A stretch of 64,000 nt of DNA from NCBI GenBank assembly GCA_041397825.1, contig JAWKVX010000002.1:1054001-1118000 (forward strand). The letters run 5' to 3'. Positions 33,103 through 42,765 of the stretch are shown here, in pieces. The translations under genes were made by a program, and so were the position numbers. This stretch comes from JANNSX01 sp041397825 (GTDB lineage: Bacteria > Pseudomonadota > Alphaproteobacteria > Rhizobiales > Hyphomicrobiaceae). Positions within the stretch are counted from its first letter, which is position 1, and every line of letters begins with the position of its first letter. Under the pieces are notes generated by a model, which did not search any database, was not told where the DNA came from, and saw nothing but the letters and a program-made list of their open reading frames with translations.

Positions 33103-34095
33103 TCACGTTGCCTGGTAGAGGCCCGCCACGGTCGCGCGCTGCCGGACGAGGGCGAGCACGGCATCGCAAATCGGCGTCGCCGTATCCGTCAGGCGCCCCA
33201 TCTCCACGACGGCGCCCAAAAGAGCATCGATCTCCATCGGCCGGCCGCGCTCCAGATCCTGCAGCATCGAGGTCTTGTGGGCGCCGACTTCGGCCGCGCC
33301 TTCGATACGCTTGTCGACATCGATGGCGAACCGGACGCCGAGCTTTTCCGCGATCGCCTGCGCCTCGACCATCATCGAGCGGGCGACGCCTCGGCTTCCC
33401 GGCTCGGTCGCGAGGCGGTCGAGCGTCGCCGTCGTCAGCGCCGATAGGGGATTGAAGGCGAGGTTACCCCACAGTTTCATCCACAACTCGTCACGGATGC
33501 GGGGGCGGACCGGTGACTTGAGGCCACCCTTGATCATCATGTCGGCGAAACGGGTGGCGCGATCGGAGCGCGATCCGTCGGGCTCGCCCAGGGTAAAGCG
33601 GTTGGAATAGGTGTGCTCGATGACACCCGGTCGGACGACATCGGCGGCTGGGTAGACGATGCACCCGAGGCAAGAGGCCGGCGGCAACGTGCGGGTCAGC
33701 ACGCCTCCGGGATCGACGCTCTCGAGGCGGGTGCCGTCATGGGGTCCGCCGTGTTTGTAGAAATACCACCACGGCACACCATTGACGGCAGTGACGAGGG
33801 TCGTGTCGGAGGCGAGCAGCTTGGCGATCTCGGGTGCTGCACCGGGGATCGAATGGGCTTTCAACGTGATGACGACGTAGTCTTGCGGACCGGCCTCCTC
33901 GGGTGTCGCAGCGAGGCGGGGACGCACCACCGTCTCCTTGCCTTCCGAGATCAGAGTGACGCCGTTCTGACGCATGGCGGCGAGATGGGGGCCTCGGGCA
34001 AGAAACGTCACATCGGCGCCGGCCTCGATGAGTCGCACACCCATGTAGCCGCCGATCGCGCCGGCGCCGAAGATGCAGATGCGCATCGTGCTCAT
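33103..34095 (-). CDS. 2-Dehydropantoate 2-reductase (ApbA/PanE) family
   Basis: A 330-residue NADP-dependent ketoacid reductase of the ApbA/PanE family. GAGAIGGYMGVRL is at 10-22, LKAHSIP holds the first catalytic Lys of the family, and NLAFNPLSALTTATLDRL matches the second-domain signature. The family includes ketopantoate reductase of the pantothenate pathway, but many paralogues act on other 2-keto acids, and the operon context (CoA ligase, RidA) favours a catabolic role. The start MST at 34093-34095 overlaps the stop of the ligase gene (ATGA); the frame is open much further upstream inside that gene but shows no conservation. Confidence 0.9.
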   Translation of the reverse strand: MSTMRICIFGAGAIGGYMGVRLIEAGADVTFLARGPHLAAMRQNGVTLISEGKETVVRPRLAATPEEAGPQDYVVITLKAHSIPGAAPEIAKLLASDTTLVTAVNGVPWWYFYKHGGPHDGTRLESVDPGGVLTRTLPPASCLGCIVYPAADVVRPGVIEHTYSNRFTLGEPDGSRSDRATRFADMMIKGGLKSPVRPRIRDELWMKLWGNLAFNPLSALTTATLDRLATEPGSRGVARSMMVEAQAIAEKLGVRFAIDVDKRIEGAAEVGAHKTSMLQDLERGRPMEIDALLGAVVEMGRLTDTATPICDAVLALVRQRATVAGLYQAT

Positions 34096-35609
34096 CCCAA
34101 TCCGAGCTTCTGCGCGAGACCGATACGCTGCAGCTTGCCGGTCGCCCCTTTTGGAATCTCGGAGAGAATGATGATCTTGCGGGGGACTTTGAAATCGGCG
34201 AGCCGCTTCAGCGCGAAGTCGCGAATCTCGCGGTCTGTTGCGGCTGCGCCCTCCCTCAGCACGATGGCGGCGGCGACCTCCTCGCCGAGCTTGTCGTGAG
34301 GCATGGCGAAGGTGACGCATTGGGCGACGGCCGGATGATCCATCAAGACCTCGTCGACCTCGAGTGGTGAGACTTTCTCCCCGCCGCGGTTGATGAGCTC
34401 CTTCAGGCGTCCGGTGATCCTGAGATAGCCCTCCACATCGAGCACGCCCTGATCGCCAGTGCGGAACCAGCCGTTCGTGAAACCTTTGGCGTTCGCTTCC
34501 GGATTGGCCTCGTAGCCCTTCGTGACATTGGGCCCGCGGATGACGACCTCGCCCAGATCACCTTGCGCGAGTATCTGGCCATCCTCGTTCATGATGGCGA
34601 CCTCCGGGCCTGCTGCGATGCCGACCGAGCCGGGCTTGCGGGCACGCGGCGGCAGCGGGTTCGAGGTCATCTGGTGGGCGGCCTCCGTCATGCCGTAACT
34701 CTCGATGACGGGGCATCCGAAGGTCTTTTCAAGTTCGACCATCACCTGCGGCGGCAGCGAGGCTGACGACGAGCGGATGAACTTGAGCTCGCACCTCGAC
34801 AGGACGTCGGCGTTGCGATCGGCCCGCGACAGGATCGCCTGATGCATGGTCGGCACGGCCGTGTACCAGGTAGGCTTCGCCTCATCGAGCCAGGCGAAGA
34901 ACTTGAGCGCGTTGAAGCCGGTCGTGCAGACGGTCTCGCCGCCGGCCGCGAGCGAGGAGAGCACCGCGGCAATCAGGCCGTGGATGTGGAAGAGCGGCAT
35001 GATGTTGAGGCAACGGTCCTCGGGAGTCAGTGCGAGCGTGGCGCCGATATGGCGGGCGGAAGCGGCGACGTTCGACTGTGCCAGCGGCACGATTTTCGGC
35101 CGCGAGGTTGTGCCGGAGGTGTGCAGCACGAGGGCGATGTCGTCGGGGCCGGGCGCCTCGATCGGGCGAGGTGTCCCGCCCTTGGGAGCGACGAGCTTGA
35201 AGGCGCCGGCCCCCGTCTCGGGCTGGGGCACGAGCTCGATCACCGCGGAGCCGAGTTTCTGCGCAACCTCGCGCGCCGGCGTCTCGAATCCTGAGAGCGT
35301 GACGAGCGCCTTGGCCTTGAGGTCGCTCATGTAGAACTCGAACTCGTCGGCACGGTAGGCCGGATTGAGTGGCGCGGTCGTCGCCGCCTGCGCGATGCTG
35401 ATGAAGGCAGCGGCCATCTCGGGGCCATTCGGCAGCACGATGGCCACGCGATCGCCTCGGCCGACGCCCGTAGCAGCCAGTGCCGATTGCACATCGCTCG
35501 CGAGCGCAGCCAGCCCGCCGAAGGTAAGGGACTTTGCTCCGGGCGCTCCAAGCGCCGGGCGACCGGACGCATGGCTTGCAAGCAGTTTGGTGATCGTATC
35601 GGCCGTCAT
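34092..35609 (-). CDS. AMP-forming acyl-CoA synthetase, oxalyl-CoA-ligase-like
   Basis: ANL-superfamily ligase of 505 aa that activates a carboxylic acid as acyl-AMP and then acyl-CoA. The P-loop motif LHTSGTTSRPKIVPL is at 162-176, ESYGMTEAAHQ holds motif II, WFRTGDQGVLD the ribose-binding Asp, and the catalytic Lys492 is in PKGATGKLQR. The P-loop wording and total length resemble the Pcs60/AAE3 oxalyl-CoA synthetase group, so a small dicarboxylate is a good guess but not proved. It is coupled to the PanE-like gene and follows the RidA-like gene by ten bases. Confidence 0.9.
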   Translation of the reverse strand: MTADTITKLLASHASGRPALGAPGAKSLTFGGLAALASDVQSALAATGVGRGDRVAIVLPNGPEMAAAFISIAQAATTAPLNPAYRADEFEFYMSDLKAKALVTLSGFETPAREVAQKLGSAVIELVPQPETGAGAFKLVAPKGGTPRPIEAPGPDDIALVLHTSGTTSRPKIVPLAQSNVAASARHIGATLALTPEDRCLNIMPLFHIHGLIAAVLSSLAAGGETVCTTGFNALKFFAWLDEAKPTWYTAVPTMHQAILSRADRNADVLSRCELKFIRSSSASLPPQVMVELEKTFGCPVIESYGMTEAAHQMTSNPLPPRARKPGSVGIAAGPEVAIMNEDGQILAQGDLGEVVIRGPNVTKGYEANPEANAKGFTNGWFRTGDQGVLDVEGYLRITGRLKELINRGGEKVSPLEVDEVLMDHPAVAQCVTFAMPHDKLGEEVAAAIVLREGAAATDREIRDFALKRLADFKVPRKIIILSEIPKGATGKLQRIGLAQKLGLG

Positions 35610-35619
35610 GGTCGCGTTC

Positions 35620-36006
35620 CTATTCCTTCACCGCCTCGCCCTCGACTTCGAACAGAAGATCGGGATGGGCGAGGCCGGCCACCTGCACGAAGGTCGTCGC
35701 GCAGGCATGCCCGTCGAGCATGCGATCGCGCGTCGTGCGATAGAGCGGTACATCGGCCGGCGCGGTCATGTAGATAACGATGCGCACGAGGTCGGTCTTC
35801 TCGTAGCCGGCGGCGGCCAGGATTGCGAACAGATTGGCCCAGGCCTGCTCCATCTGGGCAGCCAGCTCCTTGACGATCGCGCCATCCTTGGTGACGCCAA
35901 TCTGGCCAGAGATGACGATCCGCTCGGCGGCGGCCTTGTGCGTCACCGCCTGCGCATAATGCGAGGCGGGCTTCGTCACGGTATCGGGATTGAGCTGTCT
36001 CGGCAT
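35620..36006 (-). CDS. RidA/YjgF-family protein lacking the catalytic Arg
   Basis: A 128-residue protein of the Rid family, which forms trimers and in the archetype hydrolyses reactive enamine/imine intermediates from PLP enzymes. ERIVISGQIGVTKDGAIV and EQAWANLFAILAAAGYEKTD are typical. In active RidA the C-terminal motif contains P-A-R-T; here it reads DGHACATTFVQVAGL, with Ala103 where the catalytic Arg would align. It is therefore a Rid paralogue of another subgroup, perhaps with a changed ligand. It opens the leftward operon with the CoA ligase and the PanE-like gene. Confidence 0.88.
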   Translation of the reverse strand: MPRQLNPDTVTKPASHYAQAVTHKAAAERIVISGQIGVTKDGAIVKELAAQMEQAWANLFAILAAAGYEKTDLVRIVIYMTAPADVPLYRTTRDRMLDGHACATTFVQVAGLAHPDLLFEVEGEAVKE

Positions 36007-36105
36007 GGAGCCTCCGGATGAGCGATCTCGGCGCCGGCGACCTTATGGGCCCTCATCTGCTTTGTCGATGGCTTGTCCGGGGTCGGTGTTGTGCCCTGGG
36101 CCGGC

Positions 36106-37725
36106 CTAGCCGTGCGCATCCTCCATCTGCCAGATCTTCAAGAGCTTCGGCAGGGCGATGTTCCAGTCCATGACACCGGCGTCCGCCGCCCAGGCCTCGT
36201 AGTCGCGGGTCAAGCGCTGCGTCAGCGGATCGTTCTTGCCCATCAGGTTGTTGAGCTCGGTACGATCGCTCTCCATGTCGTAGAGCTCCCAAGGCTGGTC
36301 GAACTTCCGTACGAGCTTGAAATTGCCGACGCGAATGGCGGCATTGCCCTCGTGCTCCCAGTAGAGCGGTCGTTCGCGCGTCCAGTCGCGACCGTCGATG
36401 AGCGGCATCAGGCTCTCGCCGTCGAGGGCCTGGATGGCCGATCCGCCGAGCTCGGAAGGATAGCCGACGCCGGAGGCGGCGAGGATGGTCGGCAAGAGGT
36501 CGACGACGTGACAGGGCGAATGCACGACGCGCGGCTTCTTTATGCGGTTTGGCCAATGCGCGATCATCGGCGTCGAGATGCCGCCCTCGTGCACCCAGTG
36601 CTTGAACAGCCGGAAGGGCGCGTTCGAGACATTGGCCCAGGGCAGGTCGTAGCTCATATAGGTGAGGGGACCGCCAGGCCGGAGCGAGGGCCGGTTGCCC
36701 ATGGCGATCCTGCGGCCGTCGTTATGGATGTCGGGCATGAACTTGGCCCAACCGTCCTCGGCCATGAACTCGGCGCAGCCACCGTTGTCCGAAAGGAAGA
36801 GGATCAGTGTGTTCTCGTATTGGCCGAGCCGCTTCAAGGCGGCCACGACCCGGCCGATCGACTGATCCATGCGGTCGATCATGGCGGCATAGACCGCCAT
36901 GCGGCTCGCCTCCCAATCCTTCACCTTGACGTCGCCCCAGGCAGGTGCCTCCGCATCGCGCGGCGAGATCGCCCATTTGTTCTGCAAGATGCCGCGCGAC
37001 AGCATCTCCTCGTGCCGGGCCGTGCGGATCGCATCCCAGCCCTTGGCATACACGCCATCGTAGCGGGCAATGTCCTCCTCGTGGGCGTGCAGCGGCCAAT
37101 GCGGCGCCGCGTGCGCGAGATAGAGGAAGAAGGGTTGGGCGAGTGAGACGCTCTCCTCGATCATGGCCGTGGCCTTGTCGGTGATGGCGTCGGTGAAGTA
37201 GTAGTCGGTCGGCGAGACCTCGGCGCGGTCATCGTCCTCCATGATGTAGTGTGGCGAGAAGAAGTGCGTGACGCCGTCGATGATGCCGTAGAAGCGGTCG
37301 AAGCCGCGCTGGCGCGGCGTCGGCCGGTCGACGTCGCCGACCCGCCAGGTATCGACGAGACGGGCCCAGAAGTCGCCGCCCACATGCCATTTGCCCGACA
37401 TCAGCGTCCGGTAGCCGCCTAGCCGCAGCAACTCGGCGATCGTCGCCGCATCGTTGCGCAGATAGCCCTGATAGGCGGGTGTGCCGAGATTGGCGCCCAT
37501 ATGGCCGATGCCGGCCTTGTGCGGATAGAGGCCCGTCAGGAGGGCCGCCCGGGTCGGGCAGCAACGCGCGCAATTGTACATCGACGAGAGTAGCAGGCCG
37601 TTGTTGGCGAGTGCATCGATGTGGGGCGTGCGGATCTCCGAGCCCATCAGGCCGAGATCGGCGAAGCCCATGTCGTCGACGAGGACGAGGACGACGTTGG
37701 GACGTGAGGTTGGATTCATGACCAT
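36106..37725 (-). CDS. Sulfatase (arylsulfatase family, type I)
   Basis: A 539-residue sulfatase. VLVLVDDMGFADLG (12-25) provides the two metal Asp residues. The formylglycine site is Cys55 in CCPTRAALLTG (C-x-P-x-R), and SGKWHVGG supplies the Lys/His that line the active site. FLYLAHAAPHWPLHA and ILFLSDNGGCAEF are also typical of arylsulfatases such as AtsA. No N-terminal signal peptide is visible, so it is probably cytoplasmic. It needs a formylglycine-generating enzyme, which is not in this window. The gene starts at ATG 37723-37725 and is about 100 bases from both neighbours on the same strand. Confidence 0.92.
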   Translation of the reverse strand: MVMNPTSRPNVVLVLVDDMGFADLGLMGSEIRTPHIDALANNGLLLSSMYNCARCCPTRAALLTGLYPHKAGIGHMGANLGTPAYQGYLRNDAATIAELLRLGGYRTLMSGKWHVGGDFWARLVDTWRVGDVDRPTPRQRGFDRFYGIIDGVTHFFSPHYIMEDDDRAEVSPTDYYFTDAITDKATAMIEESVSLAQPFFLYLAHAAPHWPLHAHEEDIARYDGVYAKGWDAIRTARHEEMLSRGILQNKWAISPRDAEAPAWGDVKVKDWEASRMAVYAAMIDRMDQSIGRVVAALKRLGQYENTLILFLSDNGGCAEFMAEDGWAKFMPDIHNDGRRIAMGNRPSLRPGGPLTYMSYDLPWANVSNAPFRLFKHWVHEGGISTPMIAHWPNRIKKPRVVHSPCHVVDLLPTILAASGVGYPSELGGSAIQALDGESLMPLIDGRDWTRERPLYWEHEGNAAIRVGNFKLVRKFDQPWELYDMESDRTELNNLMGKNDPLTQRLTRDYEAWAADAGVMDWNIALPKLLKIWQMEDAHG

Positions 37726-37793
37726 GCCGGATTGTTGCGGGAAGTGCCGCCCAATCTACACGACTCGCATCCGACTGTCGTGTCGGGACCTGC

Positions 37794-39677
37794 TCAGTTG
37801 CGGATCTTGCGCTGGCCAAAGGTCGGCGCGACCTCCGGGATCGGCGGCATCTGCCAGGTGCCGGTCACCGGAATGCCGGTGTCGCGGTTGACGACGACCT
37901 CGATCAGCGTCGGTTGATTCGAGCGGAGCGCTTGGGCGTAGGCGTCGCCGAACTGGTCAGGATGTTCGATGCGGATACCGCGACCGCCCATCGCCTCCGT
38001 CATCTTGACGAAGTCCGGGTTCCAGAGCTGGCCGGTCTGCTCGTTGACGAAGCTGGTGCCGAGCTCACGGCCGTCCAGATAGAAGCGTTGGAGGTCGCGA
38101 ATGGTGCCGATGGCATAGTTGTTGAAGAGCACCCAGACAGCCGGCAGATTGTATTCGACGGCGGTGGCGATCGCGTGTGGGGCCATCATGAAGCTGCCGT
38201 CGCCGCACAGCGTCACACAAGGCGAATGCGGCCGCGCGAGCCGCGCCCCGAGCACGCCCGAGACACCGAATCCCATGGCAGCGAAACCGCCTGCCGTCAT
38301 GTGCGAGCCGGGCGTGCGCGGCATCCAATACTGCTCCGACCACACCTGGCAGTTGCCGACATCGTCGACCATCACCGTGTCGGGAGGCGAGATGCGATTG
38401 ATCTCGGCCATGATGCGGCGCGGCTCGATCGGCACGTCATTGCTGCGTGCGAACGGCTCGCAAAAGTTGCGCCAGTCGGTCTGCCAGCCCTGGATCTCGC
38501 GCCGCCAGTTGTCGATCGAGGCGCGCTTACCCTTGGCACGGGCGATCTGCAGCATCTTGCCAAGGAACTCTTTCGCATCCGCCTCGATGCCGATCTCGAC
38601 AGGATAGTTGCGGCCGATCTCGTTCTTGTCGATGTCGACCTGGATGAGCTTGGTCGGCGGGATGTTGTAGACATAGCCCTTGATCCAGGAGCCGGTGTGC
38701 AGGTCGTTGAAGCGTGTGCCGATGGCAAGGATGACATCGGCATTGCGGGCGGCCTCCGTCGCCGGATACTCGCCCCAGACGCCACCGACGCCCAGATGCA
38801 GGTGATGATCGGCAGGGATGGCGCCCTTGCCCATGAAGGACGTGTAGACGGGAATCTCGAGCTGCTCGGCCAATTGCTGCAGCTCGCCGAAGGCGTCCGC
38901 GACGCGAATGCCGCCGCCGGCGAGGATCAGAGGCTTCTGCGCTCCGAGCAGAAGGTTCAGCGCGCGCTCTACCGTCATGTCGGAGAGCGAGGAGCGCCAG
39001 CTCGACGCCGCGCCATTGCGAAGTGGCTCGGGAGTCGAGACGGGTGCGGACTCGATGTAGAGATCGTAGGGCATATCCATGTGGACGGGCCCCGGCCGGC
39101 CGCTCGTCATCAGCGAAAAGGCCTCCGGCAGCGCCCGCGTCAAGTCCTCGACGCGGTTGATGCGGTAGGACTTCTTCACGATCGGCGCGAAGATCGACGA
39201 CATCGTGCCGTTGTAGCGGTAATCGTCCTGGAGCGCGCCGGAGTTGAGCTGGCTCATCGGTACGTTGCCGGTGATGACGAACATCGATGAGTTGTCGTAG
39301 AAGGCGTTGGCGACCGAGATCATCAGATTCATCGGCCCCGGCCCCGTCGAGGCGTAGACGGCGAGCGGCTTGCGCGTCAGGCGATAGTAGACGTCGGCCA
39401 TGAAGCCTGCGCCTTGCTCGATACGCGGCGAGATGTGGCGGATCTTGTCGGTGTGCTTGTAGATGCCGTCGAGCAGTCCGATGGCGCCGTGGCCGGCATA
39501 ACCCAGGATGTAGGGAACCTTCTCTTTGACGAGATACTCGGCGATGATGTCGGTGCCGCGCATCTCGTTGGTGCCCGGCATGCCGGAGTAGCTGCGCGTC
39601 GTGGCAAAGCTCGACGATGTCGTCTGGGATGAGATGCTACCGTAGCCGGACGATCTGTAGTTCGAGCGGCGGTCCAT
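37794..39677 (-). CDS. Acetolactate-synthase-like TPP enzyme
   Basis: Thiamine-diphosphate enzyme of 627 aa with the three-domain layout of acetolactate synthase, oxalyl-CoA decarboxylase and relatives. The cofactor-activating Glu87 is in PRIEQGAGFMADVYYRL; VYASTGPGPMNL follows. The TPP/Mg motif runs from CGDGSFMMAPHA to LFNNYAIG. FAD and regulatory partners cannot be judged and there is no ilvH-like subunit gene, so true branched-chain acetolactate synthase is unlikely; a C-C lyase or ligase acting on a 2-keto acid is more probable. The first about 38 residues are Ser/Thr/Tyr-rich and unlike the family. ATG 39675-39677 is taken as start, with MPGTNEM a few codons in as an alternative. It is divergent from the amidase operon, with about 240 bases between. 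Confidence 0.88.
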   Translation of the reverse strand: MDRRSNYRSSGYGSISSQTTSSSFATTRSYSGMPGTNEMRGTDIIAEYLVKEKVPYILGYAGHGAIGLLDGIYKHTDKIRHISPRIEQGAGFMADVYYRLTRKPLAVYASTGPGPMNLMISVANAFYDNSSMFVITGNVPMSQLNSGALQDDYRYNGTMSSIFAPIVKKSYRINRVEDLTRALPEAFSLMTSGRPGPVHMDMPYDLYIESAPVSTPEPLRNGAASSWRSSLSDMTVERALNLLLGAQKPLILAGGGIRVADAFGELQQLAEQLEIPVYTSFMGKGAIPADHHLHLGVGGVWGEYPATEAARNADVILAIGTRFNDLHTGSWIKGYVYNIPPTKLIQVDIDKNEIGRNYPVEIGIEADAKEFLGKMLQIARAKGKRASIDNWRREIQGWQTDWRNFCEPFARSNDVPIEPRRIMAEINRISPPDTVMVDDVGNCQVWSEQYWMPRTPGSHMTAGGFAAMGFGVSGVLGARLARPHSPCVTLCGDGSFMMAPHAIATAVEYNLPAVWVLFNNYAIGTIRDLQRFYLDGRELGTSFVNEQTGQLWNPDFVKMTEAMGGRGIRIEHPDQFGDAYAQALRSNQPTLIEVVVNRDTGIPVTGTWQMPPIPEVAPTFGQRKIRN

Positions 39678-39919
39678 GGAACGCTCCAAACACGTGACTG
39701 ACCAAGATCAACAAACACGCAAAGTCTAAGCGCCTCGAAAGCCGCTGTCATCACAGGGCGACCTACACCATTCGGGAACGTGCTTAACGGGCCATGCAGC
39801 TGCTGTAGGGCAGCGATGCGCCTATTTTCGCGGGTTGCTCCGCACTCAGCCCCCGGGTCCAATTGCATTCATCGGCCGTCCGGGCCACCCTTGCTGGCGT
39901 TTGTTGCCCCGGAGCTCCC

Positions 39920-41338
39920 ATGGCCGACGACGACCTCTGCTATCTGACTGCCACCCAGGCGCTCGCGCGTTTCAAGGCGCGCAAGCTTTCGCCGGTCGAG
40001 CTGCTCGATGCCCTGATCGGCCGCGCCGAGCGCGTCGAGCCCAAGATCAATGCGTTCGGCGATCGCTACTTCGAGGAGGCCCGGAAGGCCGCCAAGAAGG
40101 CGGAGGCGCGCTACATGGGCAAGGGCGCCGCGCCGCGGGCGCTCGAAGGCATTGCCGTTGGCTTGAAGGATGTCGCGCGCCTGGCCGGCAAGCGGACAAC
40201 GCAAGGGTCGCTGACGCTGAAGAACAATGTCGAGAAGACCTCGGATCCGATGGTCGAACGGCTGCTCGATCAAGGCGCGATCTTCCATGCCCGCACGAAC
40301 GTGCCTGAGTTCTGCCTATCCGGCACCTGCTTCACGCGCATGTATGGCGTGACGCGCAATCCGCACAATCTGGACTACGGCCCGGGCGGCTCGTCGGGTG
40401 GGTCGGGTGCCTCGCTCGCCGCCGGCACATCGACGCTGGCAACCGGCACCGATATCGGCGGCTCGATCCGCATCCCGGCGGCCGTTTGCGGTCTCTACGG
40501 CTACAAGCCGCCGCACGGCCGCAATCCGGAGGCGTTTCCCGCCAATCTCGACCCGTTCAATCACTGCGGGCCGCTGGCGCGTTCGGTTGCCGACGCGGCA
40601 CTGTTCCAGAACATCGTCTCGGGCGCTCATCCTCGCGATCTCGATTCGCTACGCGATCGGGTGAGGGTCAAGGCCGCCGCCAAGGGCCTCAAGGGCCTCA
40701 AGATCGCCTATTCCTATGATCTGGGTTACATGCAGCTCGATGCCGAGGTGAAGCGCAACATGAAGGCGCTGATGGACGGGCTGAAATCACAGGGTGCCCG
40801 GCTCGAGGAGGTCGATCTGGGTTGGGGGCCGGACATCGAGAGGCTGGGAGGGGCTTGGTGGAACAGCCTGCATTTCGGACGCGTCACGATCTGGCAGGCG
40901 GACAAGAATCCGGGCCTGCTTTGCGACTACACGCTCAAATTCGCCGAGATTGCTCGTAAGACGACGCTCGACGATACCTGCCGCGCCTTGGAGATGGTCG
41001 ACCGGATGTATCATACCTTCGGGCCCATGCTCGAGAGGTATGACGTGTTTCTCTGTCCGACGGCGATGATCCCGGCGGTCAAGGCCGAACATGATCCTTA
41101 TGACAGGAACTTCCGCATCAACGGCGTCAAAGTCGATCCCGAGTACGGCTGGCTGACGTCTCACCACTTCAATATGCTGAACAAGTGCCCGGCCATGACG
41201 GTCCCGTCGGGACTCGCTGCGACGGGCGTGCCAACCTCGGTGCAGATCGTCGGGCGCACATACGATGATCAGACGGTGTTCACGGTCGCGGCCGCGGCCG
41301 AGAAAGTTGCGCCGTTTCAGCGGCCCAAGGGACTCTAG
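39920..41338 (+). CDS. Amidase-signature family enzyme
   Basis: A 472-residue amidase-signature hydrolase. The Ser-Ser-Lys triad is visible: Lys83 in AVGLKDVARLAG, the cis-Ser at 158/159 in GPGGSSGGSGASLA, and Ser182 in TGTDIGGSIRIPAA. ARTNVPEFCLSG and GPLARSVADAALF are family hallmarks. The substrate amide is unknown; the downstream aminotransferases and ureohydrolase suggest a nitrogen-rich compound. It is the first gene of a rightward operon, and the next ATG is 14 bases after its stop. ATG 39920 is preceded by GGAG; the frame opens earlier at a TTG without conserved sequence. Confidence 0.92.
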   Translation: MADDDLCYLTATQALARFKARKLSPVELLDALIGRAERVEPKINAFGDRYFEEARKAAKKAEARYMGKGAAPRALEGIAVGLKDVARLAGKRTTQGSLTLKNNVEKTSDPMVERLLDQGAIFHARTNVPEFCLSGTCFTRMYGVTRNPHNLDYGPGGSSGGSGASLAAGTSTLATGTDIGGSIRIPAAVCGLYGYKPPHGRNPEAFPANLDPFNHCGPLARSVADAALFQNIVSGAHPRDLDSLRDRVRVKAAAKGLKGLKIAYSYDLGYMQLDAEVKRNMKALMDGLKSQGARLEEVDLGWGPDIERLGGAWWNSLHFGRVTIWQADKNPGLLCDYTLKFAEIARKTTLDDTCRALEMVDRMYHTFGPMLERYDVFLCPTAMIPAVKAEHDPYDRNFRINGVKVDPEYGWLTSHHFNMLNKCPAMTVPSGLAATGVPTSVQIVGRTYDDQTVFTVAAAAEKVAPFQRPKGL

Positions 41339-41352
41339 GAGAGGGTGACAGA

Positions 41353-42747
41353 ATGAACCAGCACGCTTACAAGGCGCCGCCCGTACCGCCGATCGGGGGC
41401 GGCGAGGAGATTTTCCGCGCCCGTTCGAGCCCGGTGCCGCTTCCGCTCATCGTCAAGGCGGAGGGCATCTACCAGTGGGACGAGGACGGCAACCGCTACA
41501 TCGATTTGTCGTCGGGTCCCATCGTCTCGAACATCGGCCACGGCAACGCGCGTGTGGCCGACGCGATGGCGAAACAGGCGCGCACGATGGATTTTGCCTA
41601 TTCGCGCGTCGCCCGCCAGCAGCCCAACATCGACCTGGCCGACAAGATCGCCCGGCTTGCAGGCCCTGGCTTCGAGCGCGTGTTCCTGTCCTCGGGCGGC
41701 AGCGAGGCGATGGAGATCGCCATCAAGTTCCTCAGGTCCTATGACCTCGCCTTCGGCACCGGCAAGCGCACGAAGGTCATCACGCTGATGCCGTCCTATC
41801 ACGGCGGCACCATGTTCGCGCTCTCGATGTCGGGTGACGATGATCTCATCGCCTATCTCGATGGCTTCCAGCCGCTGCAAAGCCGGGTGCCGGCGCCCCA
41901 GAGTTACCGGCTGCCGGCCAATCACACGGCCGAGACCTATGCCCGCCAGTGTGCCGAGGCTCTCGATGCCAAGATCGCTGAGCTCGGCGCCGAGAATGTG
42001 CTCGCCTTCGTCATGGAGCCGGTCGGCGGATTGGCGACGGGTTGCAACGTGGCGCCCGCCGACTATTACCGGCAGGTGAGGAAAATCTGCTCCAAGCACT
42101 CCATTGCGCTCGTCTTCGACGAGATCCTTTGCGGCACCGGGCGTACCGGCAAGTTCCTCGCCGCCCACAACTGGCCGGATGCGCTGCCTGACATCATCGT
42201 CATGGCGAAGGGCCTCGGCTCGGGCTATGCGCCGCTCGGCGCCACGCTCTTCCCGGCCCAATGGGCCGATAGGCTCGCCGAGCACACCGGCTTCGGCTTT
42301 TCCCACACCTATTGCGCCAATCCGATCAGCTGCGCGACCGGCGTCGCCGTGCTCGAGGAGTACGAGCGGCAGAACGTCATCGCCAACACCGCCGAGCAGG
42401 GCGCCTATCTGCGCAAGGGTCTCGAGGCGCTGATGGCGGAGAGTGCGGTCATCGGCGACATCCGTGGCATGGGACTGTGCATGGCCGTCGAGCTCGTGGC
42501 CGACAAGGCAACGAAGGCGCCGTTTCCGGTGGAGTTCGCGCCGACCGACTACATGCGCATCGCCGGCCTGAAGCACGGGCTCATCATCTACGCGCGCCGC
42601 ACCGCCAAAGGCCGCAACGGCGACTGGATCATCGTTGCCCCGCCGATGAACGTCACGAGAGAGGAGTGCGACCTCTGTCTCAAGGCGCTCCGCGCGACCT
42701 TCGCCGAATTCGAGAAAGATGTCCGCGCGCGCGGATTGATTACCTGA
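41353..42747 (+). CDS. Class III aminotransferase (omega-amino acid type)
   Basis: Class III PLP aminotransferase of 464 aa. SSGGSEAMEIAIKFLRSY (113-130) binds the PLP phosphate, FDEILCGTGRTGKF (255-268) supplies Asp256 for the ring nitrogen, and Lys286 in VMAKGLGSGYAPL is the Schiff base. FSHTYCANPISCA is the second phosphate loop. These enzymes move amino groups from omega-amino acids or diamines to pyruvate or 2-oxoglutarate. It is second in the operon, between the amidase and the ureohydrolase, so it may process the amine freed by one of them. ATG 41353 follows a GAGAGGGTGACAG ribosome site. Confidence 0.92.
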   Translation: MNQHAYKAPPVPPIGGGEEIFRARSSPVPLPLIVKAEGIYQWDEDGNRYIDLSSGPIVSNIGHGNARVADAMAKQARTMDFAYSRVARQQPNIDLADKIARLAGPGFERVFLSSGGSEAMEIAIKFLRSYDLAFGTGKRTKVITLMPSYHGGTMFALSMSGDDDLIAYLDGFQPLQSRVPAPQSYRLPANHTAETYARQCAEALDAKIAELGAENVLAFVMEPVGGLATGCNVAPADYYRQVRKICSKHSIALVFDEILCGTGRTGKFLAAHNWPDALPDIIVMAKGLGSGYAPLGATLFPAQWADRLAEHTGFGFSHTYCANPISCATGVAVLEEYERQNVIANTAEQGAYLRKGLEALMAESAVIGDIRGMGLCMAVELVADKATKAPFPVEFAPTDYMRIAGLKHGLIIYARRTAKGRNGDWIIVAPPMNVTREECDLCLKALRATFAEFEKDVRARGLIT

Positions 42748-42765
42748 TCGAGAAGAAGGACTGAC

